Positions 41,001 to 56,000 of a stretch of 64,000 nucleotides of DNA are shown piece by piece. This DNA comes from Carettochelys insculpta (Eukaryota > Chordata > Testudines > Carettochelyidae), in contig NC_134138.1 of NCBI RefSeq assembly GCF_033958435.1, positions 269,553,798 through 269,617,797 of the forward strand. Direction: 5' to 3'. A program made the position numbers and the translations under genes. Numbering within the stretch: the stretch's first letter is position 1; every line of letters begins with the position of its first letter. The notes below the pieces were generated by a model, which did no database searches, was not told the DNA's origin, and saw nothing but the letters and a program-made list of their open reading frames with translations.

Positions 41001-44000
41001 AAGTTAGCTGGAGGACCACTTATCATAGCTGTGGCCAAGTTTTCCATGGTCCTGTAAAGTTGGTTTACAGTCACCAGTCCTGGCTCTCATTGTTCTGTGC
41101 TGTTATTTAGCTGTAATTGAAACCTAAATGTCTTCTAAGAGCCCAGTAAGCAGTAGTAGGGTTGGTAATGTGCTAGACAATATTGACCTCCTGTGGTCCG
41201 GCAAATTCTCTCATTGAGCACCAGTCAGGTCCCCAGGGTGCCAGACTAGATACTGATAATTCAATTCAACCTGTATAATTTTTATTATTTCTAGTAATAA
41301 CTAATCATTTCAACTTAAGACACTCCAGGCTTTTTAGTGCCCAGTGCGGGCTAACAAATCCAACTAACTGATATTCGAAAGACAAGTGCAATGGGGCCCA
41401 GTGGTAGTCAGCAAATAAGGGCAGGAAACACCAGCGTTGATCCAGAACAGTAGTCATGAATCATTTCCTCTCACAGAACCTCTAAAACTAGATGTAAATG
41501 CACATTGCAAAGAAAGAAAGCCACGTTGATCTGTTTGTGCCCTACCAGTATGTGCTCTGATTTGCTGTTCTCTCTTTTTCATACTTCCGGATCTGCTCAT
41601 AAATATATCGGGGTGAAATGCAGCCGAGCGCCAGCCTGTGAACACAAGGGAAATGTTTAAAAATCATGACCCTTAGAAGGAAATGAGATCTTTAGGCACA
41701 CAAAGAGAAAGGAAGGGCTGCCCTGTGCTTAAGAGGCTGGACTAGAACTCAGAATAGCTTTGTTCAGCACACAGTTCTGCCACTGACTCCCTGGATGACG
41801 TTGGAGGAGTCATGCAATCTCTTTCACTCAACTTTACAGTGGGTGTGATAATTCCTTCCTCATGAGGAGAAATTCATTCAGCTCTATAATCCTACAGAGG
41901 TGAGAGTCATCGAGTAACTAGACAGAAGTTTGAAAATTCTGCCCGAGGTGGTTTGCCCGAATTAGTCAGTGGCTCAGTGATTTAACAAGTGAATCAGTGA
42001 CAAAAATCAGAAGTGAAATCCAGAAATAAATTCACAGGCCTCTCTTCCTCCCATTGGAAATCCTTCCTTTGAAAACCAACCTATTACTCTGCAGCAAATG
42101 GTGTAGCACTGCAGAAACACACACTATCTCTCTCTCTCTCTTTTCTTTGCATCCTTGCAAAAAAAAAAAAACGTTTTTGTGAGGAAGCAAGGAGAATCTC
42201 CTCTCATAGCCAAGCACCCCTCACTGCTGGAGCCCTCTGTTCAGGCAGCCAGTGGAGGAGGTAGGGTAGCAGGGGAGGGGGAGAAGGTAAGTTGTGGGGA
42301 GAGAGGGATTTGGGGATGCCCAGGCCACCCAGCTGTGTATGGGGAGCACAGAGATAGAGTTCCCCCTCCCTCTTCCCTCCACTCAGCAGCTGGCACTTGA
42401 TCTGGGTCACAAAGCCCCAGAAACTTCCCCAGGCTACAGGAAACACTGTACCACACAAGTAGAGGCTGGGCCAGAAGGGGGTGGGGGTGAGGCTCTGCAG
42501 GGGATTTGGATGTATCAGGCTTAGGCTGACAGTGGGAGCTGCTTCCTATACAAATGACCCCTTCACCACCCCCATAACTAGTATGCTCCCCAATGATCCC
42601 CCATACCCCCAGTTCACCAAGCCTCATGCCTTAAATCAGGAGCCCCCCCAACACCCAGACTGCCCCCCACTGAGCCCCAACCAGCTGCATCCTGACCCCA
42701 ACCCACCAAGCTGCACTCCCTCTGACCTCCAAGCCTTAGCCACCTGCAGAGTCCCATTCCACTTGCACCCAGCACTGAGCCCCACTGAATCCCCACTGAG
42801 CACTGAATCCCCACCATCATCCCTGCATCCGACTGTCCCACACAGAAACCTGGTACTCCTTGGTGAATTCTGCACCAAAACATTTCAAAAATTAAATTCT
42901 GCAAAACTTGGTATATTTTAACTGCCTAAACAGCAGAAACACACCAATACAATCACACTATTTTAAAATACTTTTCAGCAAACAACTGAAAATGGTGTGA
43001 TTACTTTGTGTTATTCTGACAAACATAACATGCAGAATTTTAAATACACCATGCACAGACTTTTTACTTTTTGGCTCAGAATTCCCTCAGACGTAATCTA
43101 CAGTACTACTGATTCTAGGCACACCAGTGAAAACTTCCGGGATCTGAGACATCCTTTTACCTTGACCTGACTTGAATTTTATCTGACTATCCCTCAACTG
43201 GACAGTCAATGGAGGAGGTGAAAATGTTTAAGCAACTGATGAATTTTGAAAATAGTGTGGAGACAAAAAGTTTTCGACCAGTTCAGTATTTCTATCAGCA
43301 AAGTTAAGTGACAGGTGCAGGAAATGTGACTAGCTAGAATTCTATTTGATCATGATTATTTTATCTTCTAAACTCCATCTCACAAACACAAACAGAGACA
43401 TAACTGCTGTTGTTGTGGAGCATAAAGTTTAGCGTAAGCACTTCAGCACACAGACCCTCCTTATTACATTTAGAAAGCACTTAGTGGATCGTGGACTTGA
43501 TCAAAAATAAACCAAAAAGTCACCCTAACATCCTGCCACAAAGCTGCAGGCCCTGAAAGTGCCACTAGGTGACCCTAGCTTCCTTAGACAATATAGATCC
43601 CAATTTGAAAAGGAGAAATATAAAATTTTAATAACTTCCATCGTTGCATGCCATGTGGCGGTAGCTATATTGATCCCAGAGAGCAAGCATGAAAACTTTT
43701 GTCTTTCACCAACAGAAGTCGTCCAACAAAAGCCATTACCTCACCCATCTCGTCTCTCTAGATTTTAATAAAACAAGAATGTTCCTAGAAAAAAATACGA
43801 TGCGATTGCAGTTCAGTCAGGGAAGCAGAAGTCTTCAGTACCATGTGATCCTGTACTTGATCCTTTGCCAGCTGATTAAATATGTAGCACACCCCACAAA
43901 ACCTCCCCCCATGCTAGGACAAATTTGGTTCTGTTACACTAGAGTAAATTTGGAGCAGGATGGGGCTCGTGATCTCTACATAAAAAAAAAGTATCACATC

Positions 44001-47000
44001 TTTTAAAAAAAAGCCCAACAGATCAGATATTCTAATGTCCTCTGGTTGTTTTGCACCACTCCTGCAGCGCAGAATGCGCATAAACCCAACAGATCCAGCC
44101 AGGTGAAGATGGCCTGTCTGTTTCCCATGCGACTGCCTGATTCAAGCTTTCAGAGCAACAGGCACTGCCATGGCAGTTCTGTGCCTCTGCCATGCACAGC
44201 TACAACAACAGTCCCTTGTGAGCTGCCAGCAGCTGGCATTCTGTGGAGCAGCCTGGATGCTATTCGCTTTGCCCTCAGTCACCAAACCTGTCATAAGCTG
44301 AGAGACAGGCATAAAGGCATTTTACAGCTGCCGTTGCATTCCAATAAGCTGCACCAAAGGCATCTCAGACACAAACACAGGTCCATATTAACAGCACCTG
44401 ATGTTTCAACAGCCACATGAAACCAAGGAAGATATTTACCAAGGTGCAAACTTGGTTGAATAATCGATGCCTATCAGTCCGTTTCGAGTCTCCTTGTATG
44501 ATGCCACCAGGTTCTATCCAAACAATAGAAGGGAAAAATTAAACTTACCTAGGCAGCTGACAAATTAGGCTTTCCTGGATTAGTAACAGAGACAAAGCCG
44601 TGCTAGTCTATATACTATCAAAACAAAAGAGCAGTAAACTAGCACTTTAAAGACTAACAAAATAATTTATTAGGTGAGCTTTCGTTAATGGGCACAAAAC
44701 AGACATAAAAACACTCCTGATCCACAAACCAGTCAGCTGACATTTTAATGGAGTGGGCTACTCTGTTAATGACTTAAGAGTTTGCGTGTTACTAAAGAGG
44801 AATTTTCACACTACTTTGGAAAGAGAGGCTGCTGAACTCTCTTTTATATTCAAATTCGGCACATTAACACAAGGTTAGAACCAGGATGCAAATTTTCTGG
44901 GTCATTATAGGGGCTCTTTTACAAACTTGGCTTAATCTAATTTGTGACACGCACCCCGCTGCCCCTCTACTCTGATTTGCTCACCTTGATAATATTTTTC
45001 TGATTTGTCAGCCTTGATTACTACTTTCGGTTCTCTATGCCTTAAATATTGAGTCTGTTCTGGTATGGCTATGGTCTGAAGAAGTGGGTCTGTCCCACAA
45101 AAGCTCACCTAATAAATTATTTTTTTAGTCTTTAAAGGCTACTTCACTGCTTTTTTGCTTTCCCAGACTGTATTAGATGGGCATTTTTGCAAGGCAATGG
45201 TCCCTCTAGTGACAGTCCAGCCACATTATTTTGCTGTCAAATTATTTCTGCCAATACATATTTAATGGCCTTGGTTGTTTTTATAACAGATCCTGGATGA
45301 TGCGTAATAAATTCTGCTTCCTGCTTTACCTGATAGTTGATTTTTACAAGCACAATGGAATATGATCCCCCTGATCCCTACTGGGAGTGATCAATCAATG
45401 AATCTGAACCAAGGACTGAACTTCCAGAAGCCAGTTGCCATGGGAGTGGACAGGCTGGCCCCCTGCTTATTTGAACTTCAGCTGAGATTGGAAGCAGTTT
45501 CTTTTTATTTTTGACTGCCCCGGGCTCCAGTTCCAGGTTCAAATTCTGATCTCTGTCATACCCATATCAGCCAGGTTTGCATACCTAAGCCAGATTTTCT
45601 GGTTCCAGAGCATCAACATGGGGTAAAAGAGGTTGTCAGGGAGCCTGATTTTCTGCTTGAGCGGGGAGGGTTCCACTTCCGGTGCACGTTACAGCAGCCT
45701 ACAGGCTGCTCTAAGTTGTACATGGCTAACAATACCCAAGCAACAGAGAGGGAGCCGTGCTAGTCTATGTACTATCAAAACAAAAAAGCAGTCAAGTAGC
45801 ACTTTAAAGACTAACAAAATAATTTATTAGGTGAGCTTTCGTGGGACAGACCCACTTCTTCAGACCATAGCCAGACCAGAACAGACTCAATATTTAAGGA
45901 AAGATGATGCCTGCCTGGATCTGGGTGAGTTTTTTCATGTAGTAATACCCAAGCAAGTACCAGTACCACAACCACAGCGCATCATACCCCAGCCACTTCT
46001 TCTCCCCACCTGACCTGCCTCTCTGCTGGAGACTGAGGGGCACAAGGGCCAGCTGTGACAGCTCTGCGCCAGCTGGGAGCCCAGCGTGAGAAGGAGGAAA
46101 CCTAATGGGCTCCTCTATAACAAGCGAAAAAGACAGATTTAAAAAAAAAAACAAAAACACAGGTGCGACATTTGGAAAGCTGCCGCGAATGCCCTTTCCT
46201 TCAAGAAATCTCTCATCTTTTCCTATCTGCATGGGAAATGTTAAAAGATTTGCCCACTGCAGGTTGAACCTCTCTAATCTGGAACTCTCTCATCAGGCAA
46301 CACTTGTAATCCAGCATGATTTTAGTTAGCCAGATGATCACTTAATCATATGTCTGGCCATGTTTCCTGTGGTCCCATAAAGTTTGTTTACAGCCACCAG
46401 TCCTGGCTCTCTGTTCTGTGCTGTTACTTAGCTCTAATTTTACCTTCTAAATATCTTGTAAGAGCCCAGTAAGCAGTGGAAGCGTTAGTAATACTGCTAG
46501 ACAATACTAACTCCCGTAGTCTGGCAAATTCTCTCATTTGGCGCCAAGCAGGCTGCAAGGGTGTTGGACAGAAGTTCAACTTGTATTTGTCCCAGACACA
46601 TGACATCCACAATCCTGACCAAAACCAGAGCCACGCCAAGGTGAAAGCACAAACCCCTGCAGACCCATATCATTATGGATCAGACATGGAGGATGGGCAT
46701 CTAACCCACACCTGGAAACAGGTCAGATAAACATGTTCTGCTGTGTTTACAAACAAATCTGTCCTGGAGAACAGTAAACTGCACATGAAAATTATACTAC
46801 AATAATGTCATGGAGATCACAGACCCTCAGGTTAAATCTATGCAGCGTGACCTGGTGGATAAGGCTTCTTGGCTCCAACCTGCTGGGTGATTTTAGGCAG
46901 CTCACTTTGTAGCCCAGTGCCTCAGTTTCTCCATCTTTAAGATGGAAATGACAACACTGACCTCCTTTGTAAAGTGTTTGGAGATCTACAGATGCAGAAT

Positions 47001-50000
47001 GCCACATAAGTACTGAAGACATCACAGCGGGAGCTGAAATTTCTGCCTGCCCCACAAGACTGTCCTGGCAGGGAGAGGTAGGGGAGGATGCTGGGGAAAA
47101 TGCACCCACTTACTGTATCCCAGAAATAATCCTGCAGTCTCATTAAGGCCTGGGTTTCTCCTCCACTGCAGGGGAAGGCTGTTCGCGGATCAGTCAGAGG
47201 ATCTGCAGTGGAAAACTACAAGAGTGAGCCGCTGGAGGCAACTCAAAAGCCAAGAGCTGAAAAAGCAAGGGAGACTTGCCTACAGGGCTCTGGGTTCGAC
47301 TCCTGCAGAGTCAATATAGAAACACTGGTCTCCGTAAGGGCAGAACCACACTACAGCAAAACGTTAAATTTAGGTAGTGATTCAACTACATTAGTTATGT
47401 AGCTAGAGTCAAGCTCCGTTCATTTGGGCTTCTACGCCGTCTCCACTAAGAGAGGTTGATGGGGGCCTGTGCTCCTGTCAGTTTCCCTTACTTGGGACAA
47501 GAGGTAGGAGTGCTGTGGTTGACAGTGATGCCCTACATTGGGCTTGGCAACCTGTGGCTCTGGAGCTGCATACGGCTCTTTAAGGAGCCACTTGCAGCTC
47601 CCAGTGCTGCTGCCTCTGTCTCCATGTGCGGCTCCAGAGGCTGATGCCGCTTCGTTTTGTTGTTTAAGCAGTAGCAGCCTCCAAATCCGCTGAGCGGTCA
47701 GCTGTGGTGGAGGGGAAGCCGGCAGGGCAGGGAGCCCCAGAAGAGGAAGCTGGGGCAAGGTCAGCCTGCAGGAGAGCTGTGGGGAGGGCAGCTGAGCCTG
47801 CCCTGCCGGAGCTGCACAGCCACATGGAGAAGGAGGTAGCAGTGGGGAGCAGTGGCAGTGCACAGAACTCCTTGGCTGAGCCAGGTAAATCCTGGCGTTG
47901 GGGGGCAGGTTTGGGGCTCAGAGGGTTAAACCTAGAACTGGTGGAGGTGGTTTGAGGGATGGCAAGTAAAAGCTGGGGGATGGGAGCAATGTAACTTTAA
48001 CTGATACAAATCATTGTGTGCACTGTTCTTAAAACAGGGGTTACAAGAAGTACAGTTAGATGATGATTATTCTATAGTATTAAGGACTTCCTCATATGCA
48101 TGTGCACTGCAGCTCTTGAAGTATTGATTTTGTAACTGAAAGTGAAAAAATGGCTCGTCACTATTTCGGTTGTAGAGCCCTGCCCTATGTGTTCAATTTA
48201 GTGCATCCCCCACTAGGCAAAATAAATCGAACTCTGGAAAGCTGACTGCACCAGGGTCCATCTTCCCTGTAAAGACGAACCCTAATACATGAATGCGGGA
48301 GTTAGCCCAAGCAGTAGACATACGCTTTCAGAACATTTTCACATTTGATGCTCACTGATGACCCATTGAGAGGGAGGTAGTCTTCACACACATTCCTAGA
48401 CACTGGCTGTTGTGACAATCCTCTGTCCTTCTACACTGCCATCCGGGGTCTCTGGGAGCACGAGCTCCTTTTCAGCAGCTCATCACACACAGCTTTCCAG
48501 GGATTAATGTGAGTATTCTCAGTATTGATGCTAGGTGGAGCTATTCTCTGCTCTCAACTAATATGCTTTCCTGACAATACACTGTTTCATGTAAGTGAAA
48601 CGGAATCGAGGTTAAGATCTTTCCTTTCAAAGCTGAAGTTCATTTCTAAAGCATACCATTTTGGGCTGTTTTAAACTGTTGGGCACGTTTGTACATTAAT
48701 GTGTAAAGAGCCAAACCATTTAAAGACTTTCCAATCACTTAGATTGTAAAACAAGAAGCAGCCCTGTGGCACCTTACAGACTAACAGATATGTTGGAGCA
48801 TAAGCTTTTGTGGGCAAACACCCGCCCATGAAAGCTTATGCTCCAACATACCCATTAGTCTAGAAGGTGCCACAGGGCTGCTTCTTGTTTTACAATCTAA
48901 CTCTGCTACTTGTCATCATGCAAGGCACTGCACTTTGATTGTAAACTGCTTCACGTAGAGCCCATCTGTTTGTACAGGTTGAATCTCTCTAATCCAGAAC
49001 TTTCTTGTCCAGCAACATCCATAATCCAGCACAATTTTAGTTAGCTGAATGACCACTTATCATGGGTATGGCCAAGTTTCCTGCAGTCCCATAAAGTTTA
49101 TTTACAGCCTCCAGTGCTGGCTCTCCATGTTCTGTGCTCTTACTTAGCTGTAATTTACCCCAAATGTCTTCTCAGAGCTCAGTTAACAGTGGAAGTGTTG
49201 GTAATGTGCTAGGCAATACTGTCCTCCTACTGTCCAGCAAATTGTCTCACTCAGCACCGGTCAGATCCCAAGGGTGCCTGATTAGAGAGGTTCAACCTGT
49301 ACAGCACCTAGCACAATTAGTTCCTGGTCCATACCTACAGCTCCTAAATCCACAATAATGCTGACACTGTCAGCAATAAAAATTAATAAATTTAGCCTTG
49401 AAACTCCCCTTACAAACATAAGCAGGCACAGGCAGCCCTACTACATTCCGCACACATTTTCAAGCACCGTCATCAGTTTGGGATGCTTCCAGTTCTGGGT
49501 GTTCCCCATGCAACACCTCCTTCGGATTTATTTGCAAAGTGGCTGAATGCAACAGGAGCAGCAGCTGAATTGTTCTGGGACATTTTCCTACCCGTTTGTC
49601 CAAATTCCTCAGGCGTGGGGATGCATCCATCTTCTACCCCTGGGGCCAGAGGCTTTAGCTGATCTGCCATCTGCACGGTCGGCCGGACTTTGGCCTGAAC
49701 CTCCACTGCTTTTCGGAACGGAGTATAAACATCTGGCAACCTGCAAGGACTACAGCATGAGGACTGCACAAGGAACAGGCCCCCATGGCTTTCCCCGCAC
49801 ACAATGCTGCACTGCTCCAGCACGGTAATTATGACGGGGCAGGGTTAATATTTTAACTGTGCTTTTGTGACCCGAGGGACCCCCAATGCTTCACTGTCAA
49901 GAGTCCAATGTTGTGTCAGCAACTCCTCTCAGGGCGTGACAAACTCACTACACCAAACACGTTACTGTCTCAATATTTCTCTCTGAAGAATGCTGTGTGA

Positions 50001-53000
50001 AGTGACAAATGAGAGCTGCTGACACACTGGTCCTCAATAGCATTGTGCCATGGATACGTAAACACTGCATGGGAAATCGTGGATACTTACTGACTTTATG
50101 CTATCAAGTCCACAACCAAAGAAAGGGAGGAACTGTCTTCTCTCAGCCAAGAGGGAAAGTAGCAAAATGTACAATAAGGGAGCCCCATTTGGGCTCTGGG
50201 CCACTCTCCATCACCAGAAAAGCAGCTCAGAGGGACACCACCTTCCCTATTTTTCCTATGTCCACCAGAGAAGGAAATGATCTGGATTTCTGCCATTCTT
50301 CAGCCTGGGGAAGAAACCCTCAGTGCTCAGCTCAGAGAGCAGGTCTGAGAGAAGCGAGAGCTGGCACCACCCATGCAAAGTCAGGGTGCTCCTGTTTAGC
50401 TACTACATGCAGTGCAGGGGGCTATTGTGACCACATGCTCTGCTGCCTCATGAGCCAGCCCTGCAACAGTCTAGTCCAGCCCAGCCCTGCTCGGCGGGGA
50501 CTGCAGGAACCTACCTGTGTGGGAACTGGGGCCTTTGTTGTCATGGGAGGAAGACACAACAGGGGTAAACTGTGTCTTGGGGGGGGAGGGGAAGAAGATG
50601 AAAACAGTTGATAAACAAACAGGTCCCTCCCCTACCAGCACTTCAGTCTGGCTGAGAGCCTCACCTCCCCTCCTGGTAGAGAAAGGCCTCATCTGGTGCA
50701 CATTGTCATAACGCCATTGAAGCCAACAGAGCTAGGACAATTCACATGACCTGTGGATCTGCCCCCTGACCCGGCAGTGGGGAGAGAACGGGCAGCCTCC
50801 CCATGCGTGGAGCGAAGGCAGAGCCCAACCTACCTGGACAGGTGGCTAAACGGCAAGTCGTCCCGGTGATAGAGAGTGGCTGCCCAGAAGGTCTGGATCT
50901 TCACCCCATGCTGAGCGCATACCCGCTGCAGCGCCTCCTCCACCTCTAGCTCCTCTTTCGTAGCCTAGCGCCAACAGGGACAAAAGCAGGGGGGCGTTTT
51001 TCTGTCAGCTCACCCAGCATGCAGCTGGACCCGCCACTGTGAGTGCTGTCTCGTGCCCACGGAGCATGGCCCTTCCTAGAGACGCTGTCTGCTGGTTTTG
51101 GTTGTTCAGCTGAACACCCATCAGCTGTACCCACCTGTCCCTAGATCTGTCCACTATTACGGCCTGGCCTCGCACCTCTGGAAGCAAAATGGGACTTCTT
51201 CCTTTGACTGCATAGGCCTCGGATCAAGCTCTTAGCTGGCCAATTTAGCTGGCCATCGTAGCAGAGCTGGCAGTTGGGAAGGACTCAGAAGAGGAACAGC
51301 TTGAGGAGGAAGCCATGTGCAGAGGGCACATTGGTCCAGGGCATCTTTCCATTCACAGCAGTGGGCTGTGGATCAGGCCCACAGAGCTGCAGGAAAAGCA
51401 GCCACATGGATAGTCAAGGCTGATGCCACTGGCAGAGCCAGGAGGAGATATGACAAGATGGGGTAAGCAGGGAGGGGCACAGCTGTGGCGAGGCCTTAAA
51501 GTTGGACTGAGCTGCTAGTGCTGGGTGAGTTAATGGCTTTTTAAATCCAGACCAAAGCAAAGGGACGAAGCTGGGCCCTTCCCAAGGGCTGCGGCTGTGA
51601 TCTAGACAGGTGGCCCGTGACACTGCATGTTTCCAGTAGCCACTAACAATTACCTCACTGAGAATAAGGTCATCCAGTCCCCTTAACATCCCAAACCATA
51701 CACCTGGCACCCTCCTCTGCCCTCCTCTGGCTTCTGACACAGAGCCCCATCCGCTGGCCAGCCTACCTGGAGGCTCAGCCCCAGCTCCAGGGGTCAGCCC
51801 CATCCTCTGGCCAGCCTACCATGGCTGCGTCCAGTTGCCACTCACCACGGGAAAGTGCTACTTCAGTCCAACCAGCTTTGCAGCCGCCCCTGCTCCTCCA
51901 GCAAGCAGTCGTGCTCACGAAGCCTGCCTGCTCTGGAGGCTGTTGGGTGACCTTCCTTCCCTGGCCTGCTCCTGCCCCACCACCCCAGTTTCTGTCCCCC
52001 CATGGGAGGCGGGTGCAGGTGTTAGGACTGTGTATAGGTAGGGCCTGTTCTGCTCATGAGGCTTCTCCTTCTCGGAGTGCAGGGAAGAATCCTTCCCACC
52101 ACGTAACGCCTTTCTCCTCGCTTCCTGTCGCCGTCTGAACGCAGGGATGCTCTCGCTGCCTCCGCTTCCCTATTCGCTGCTATGCCAGGCTCTTTGCTGG
52201 CGCCTCCTTGTTCCTGCTACACCCTGCCTGCCTGCCGCTGGCTCCCAGGCTGAGAGAGGAGTCGGGGGAAGGCAGCCCGTGCTCAGCTCGAGGGGCACAC
52301 AGCAGCTTCCAGCAACTCCGCAATATTACTCCACGCTTGATGCCTCACTCTGTTCCCTGGCAACTGGAAACTGCCTTCCTTCAAAGTTCAGCTCCTTATG
52401 GCAGTCACTCATAGCAGCAGTCTGGACCCCATATTCCCTACAGGTCGCCCACAACTGATCCCCCTCCACCACTTGGGGGCAAGACTTCCCCAGGGATTAG
52501 CTCACTTCTGAAGGGTTAAGGACATGACAGTAGCAGAGAACATCTACGACTGAGCTCATGGGCCAGGCAAATCCCATACAGTGTTGTAATAAAATTTCCT
52601 GCCCGTGTTTTGCTGAATCGATGTGGTTTTAACTTTTCCTTTACCTCTTCGTGGAAAGCCACCGCAGTCACACAGCCCAGCTGGGCAATAAGATTGTGAA
52701 CCACGTCTTCTGGATTTCCTTTCCTCACCACCAAATTACTGTGGACACACAATATTGGAATTAATTAGGCTTTATGCTCTTATTTTTTATTAATTTTCTG
52801 TAATAAGGTGACACCTAGGAGCCCCAGTGACGGACCAGGACCCCACTGGGCCAGGAGCTGTACAGACACAGACAAAGATGATTCCGTCCCCAAAAGCTTG
52901 CAATCTAAATAGGAGACACCAGTTGGACAGAATCAGATAGAACCAAGAGAACAGAAGAGACGATATTTATTATTGCCTCTCTTGGTTCTGTGTAAATGGG

Positions 53001-56000
53001 CAAATACTTTTACTCCCATTTTACAAGAGGACGCTGAGACACAGATTAGCTAAGTAACAGGAAGGGAGTGGAAGGCTGGTCTCTCCATCCTTCCTATCCC
53101 TAGGGAGTTACATGTAGACATCTGTTTTAACTCGATGCGTGAAAGATGTTTTCATGAGTTTCTTGTTACAACATGAGGTGCTCAGCTATTGCGGTAATGG
53201 CAGCCAAATAAGAACTTCAGACAGACAAATATCTCTTAACTGCTGACCCTGGGTTTCTTACAGTCTTCTGAGACATCTGGTGCAGGCTGCTGCCAGAGAC
53301 AGGCTAGTGAGCTAGCGTGGGAATTTCTGCATTTCATGGTATTAGCAGCAGAGGCTTAAACCTATTTGTCACTAGCACAGCTGACATCATAAGTCAACAA
53401 GTTTTGAGGAAGAGGAGCTGGAAGAATAAAGAGGCTTAAAAACTAAAACAGACTCATGTTTATGGCAAATCCCCACATACCTTCCTTTTTCCTTGAGCGT
53501 TTGCCTTAGATCTTTCAGGCTTTCCAGTAAAAATTTGAGTCGAAAGGGCCCAGTCTTTGGGAATCCATAATTATGGGTTCGCAGGTAGTGTCTTGGGTCA
53601 AAGCAGTAGAGAGGAATGACATAGTCTGCATTATTGTGAGCCCAGTGTAGCACCTGGAAATACAGACGAGCCATTCAAGACATCAGCGCTCCAGGTGTTT
53701 TCTTTCGGTACAACAATTCACGGCACCTTTTCCAAGTTGCCTGCATTCAGACTCAATGAAAAAGGAAGACATGCAACTCGATAGTCTTCATATTACACTA
53801 CAGTAGTATTATATGCTAGGGTCACTCTCTCTGCCAGTGCCTGGTCTGCACAGACTTTACAGGCAAAACTCTAAACAACTTAAAACTGATCAGGATCAAG
53901 GCCCCAGTGCATCTATCATCCTGGTATCTAGGTGCCAGCTATAAAAATTAAAGACTTTCTCAAAGAGGTTTCCACAGCACAGAGAAGAAAGCTCAGTAGT
54001 TCACACCAGTGAAGTGTGGCAGGGTGGCCTTTTGTCCAGCTTGGGGCCCCTGCTTCTGCCCCACTTGTAAGGTCTAGGCTACAGATACTTCCGCTGTTCC
54101 GGCCAGTCTTCTCCCCTCCTCTAGCCTGGGCCAGAGCTGTTAACCTAGCGGTGCGGTAGGGTAGGGTAGGGAAGGGAGCCAGCCACTCCACCCACCCCAG
54201 CTCCCTACCATCACTCTCTCAACTGCTTTTCCTTTCTCCATTCTTCCTTCACAATAGCTCACCTAACTCCTCTATCTCCCCTCTCATGCTCTCCCCTTCC
54301 ATGTTTGCCTTGGCTACTTATAAGCCTGCAGGCAGTCAGCTCCTTTGGCGCTCGTTAACTGATTGCCTGCTGCCTCACACTATTGCCTCCACCTGGGAAC
54401 TTAATTAGCTCTGTCTGCTCTTCCCCTAGCCCAGGCTGGGTCCTGAGCTACCTTCCACCTGGGGTCTGCTGGCCTAACCCTATTACAGAAGTGATTACAT
54501 CTCCACAGAATTGCCTTCCATTCCCTGTTGCTTTTACAGCTGGTCACCTCCTCCTTCCCACACAGAGCGTAAACCCTTCATCCCAACCAGTTACCACAGA
54601 GTAGCACGGAGCTAGGGAGACAGGGATGGTGGCATCTTCCCATCATGCCACTCTCACTCCTTCCCTAGGCTGCGATCTGCTGGCATATCAGACGTTTTGC
54701 TGGCAGGAGAATGGGTGAAAACATGGCCCTAATTTAGGGGTGGCCAATTGCAACTCTTTGGGCAATTAAATGTGGCTCCTGCTTGGAGCTACGCACTGGG
54801 AGTACCAGCAACCGCTCTGCACACGTGCTCCAGCAGCAACTCCAGTGAGTTGAGTTACAGCAGGGGACTGTGGGTGGCTGGTGCTGGGGGGGAGGAATTT
54901 CGTTATAGTGGGAAGCTGGGGGTGCCTGGTTCTGGAGGAGGGGAATGGGACTGGGTTACAGTCGGAGGTCGAGGCCCTGGGCTTAACCCCGGCAGCCCTG
55001 GACGCGGATGGCTGGAGGCCTGTGGACTAACCACCCATTCCCAACCACCCCCTCACCTTCTTTTTCCCCACCCACCAGCGACTCCCTAACCACCCCCCCT
55101 TACTGTAACCTTACCCCCTCCAGACCCTGCCCTCCCCTGCTTCCCCCACGCCCTCCTCTCCCTCCCCCTCCTCCTCCACCCCTCCTTTCCCCCATGACCT
55201 TTCACCTCCCCCTAAAACCTCCATCCCCCCTGCCTCCATCCCTTCCCTCCCCACCCCCACCTCGACCCCTGTCTGTTCACAATCGCCCCCGAGGCTGCGA
55301 CCCCTCGGGAGGCCCCCCTTGCATCGCCCTCTCCCAGCACTTCCGGGGCTCCTCTCCCTCCGCCGCCCCTACCCCTCCCAAAACCAAGTCCCAGCCCCCA
55401 TCTAGACCTTTTGCTGGCTGCGGGACCCAGAAGAACACGAGGCTGACGGGTACTCAGGACCCCAAGGCCTCGGCACCCAACCCGCTGGTGGGTGAGATGC
55501 GCCAGCTCTTGGAGGACGTTTGCGGCTCCAAGAACAAGGCAGCTCTTGCCCTCCAGCGCTGGGGGGACTTCCACTCCACCTTAGAGTCCGTGAGGGCCCT
55601 TCTGAAGGAGGGCAAGAGGACCAGGAGGAGGGACGCCACGGCCTACCAAAAGGCCCACGGCTTCCGTGACACCCTAATTGCTTTCGGGGTTGGTCACAGT
55701 TTGCTGCGTGGCCCCATGGGGACTGTTGGTGCTCCCTCCGCTGAGGATCCTCCCCAGCCCTCCAAATGGCCCCAATCATCTTTGCCACTCTAAATGCCAG
55801 GGGCTGTGGGTCGGGTCTCCGCAGGTGCCGAGCGCTCTCCTTCCTCCGGGAGGGGGGGTACTCGGTCACCTTCTTGCAGGACACCCACACTACCTCAGCC
55901 GCCGAAGCCAGCTGGCGGCTGGAGTGGGGAGGTGGGGTCTATCTTAGTCACCTCTCAGCCCGCCGGGCCAGGGTAGCGACCCTGTTCTCCCCAGACCTGC

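Larger units (their letters stand above)
38034..41545 (-). other. CRY-DASH introns 9 and 8 region (exon 9 inside)
   Basis: Apart from exon 9 (39110-39031), this holds a MITE at 39410-39812 and the TA-flanked MITE copy at 40959-41273. Sequence at 38500-38860 is C-rich and unassigned. Sequence at 39850-40950 is AT-rich and unassigned. Confidence 0.5.
47203..49591 (-). other. CRY-DASH intron 5
   Basis: It holds a hAT-like MITE (about 47535-48190; ends cctgtggctctggagctgca and ggttgtagagccctgccc), the inverted pair at 48739-48900, and the third TA-flanked MITE. Nothing else is recognised. Confidence 0.5.

Noticed and set aside
50009..50611. 200-codon plus-strand frame
   Set aside because: It lies in CRY-DASH intron 4 on the opposite strand, with no recognisable domain and no splice or promoter context.
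55008..55429. Pro-rich N-terminal half of the frame 55008-55793
   Set aside because: Low-complexity C-rich DNA. It keeps a frame by composition and shows no domain.
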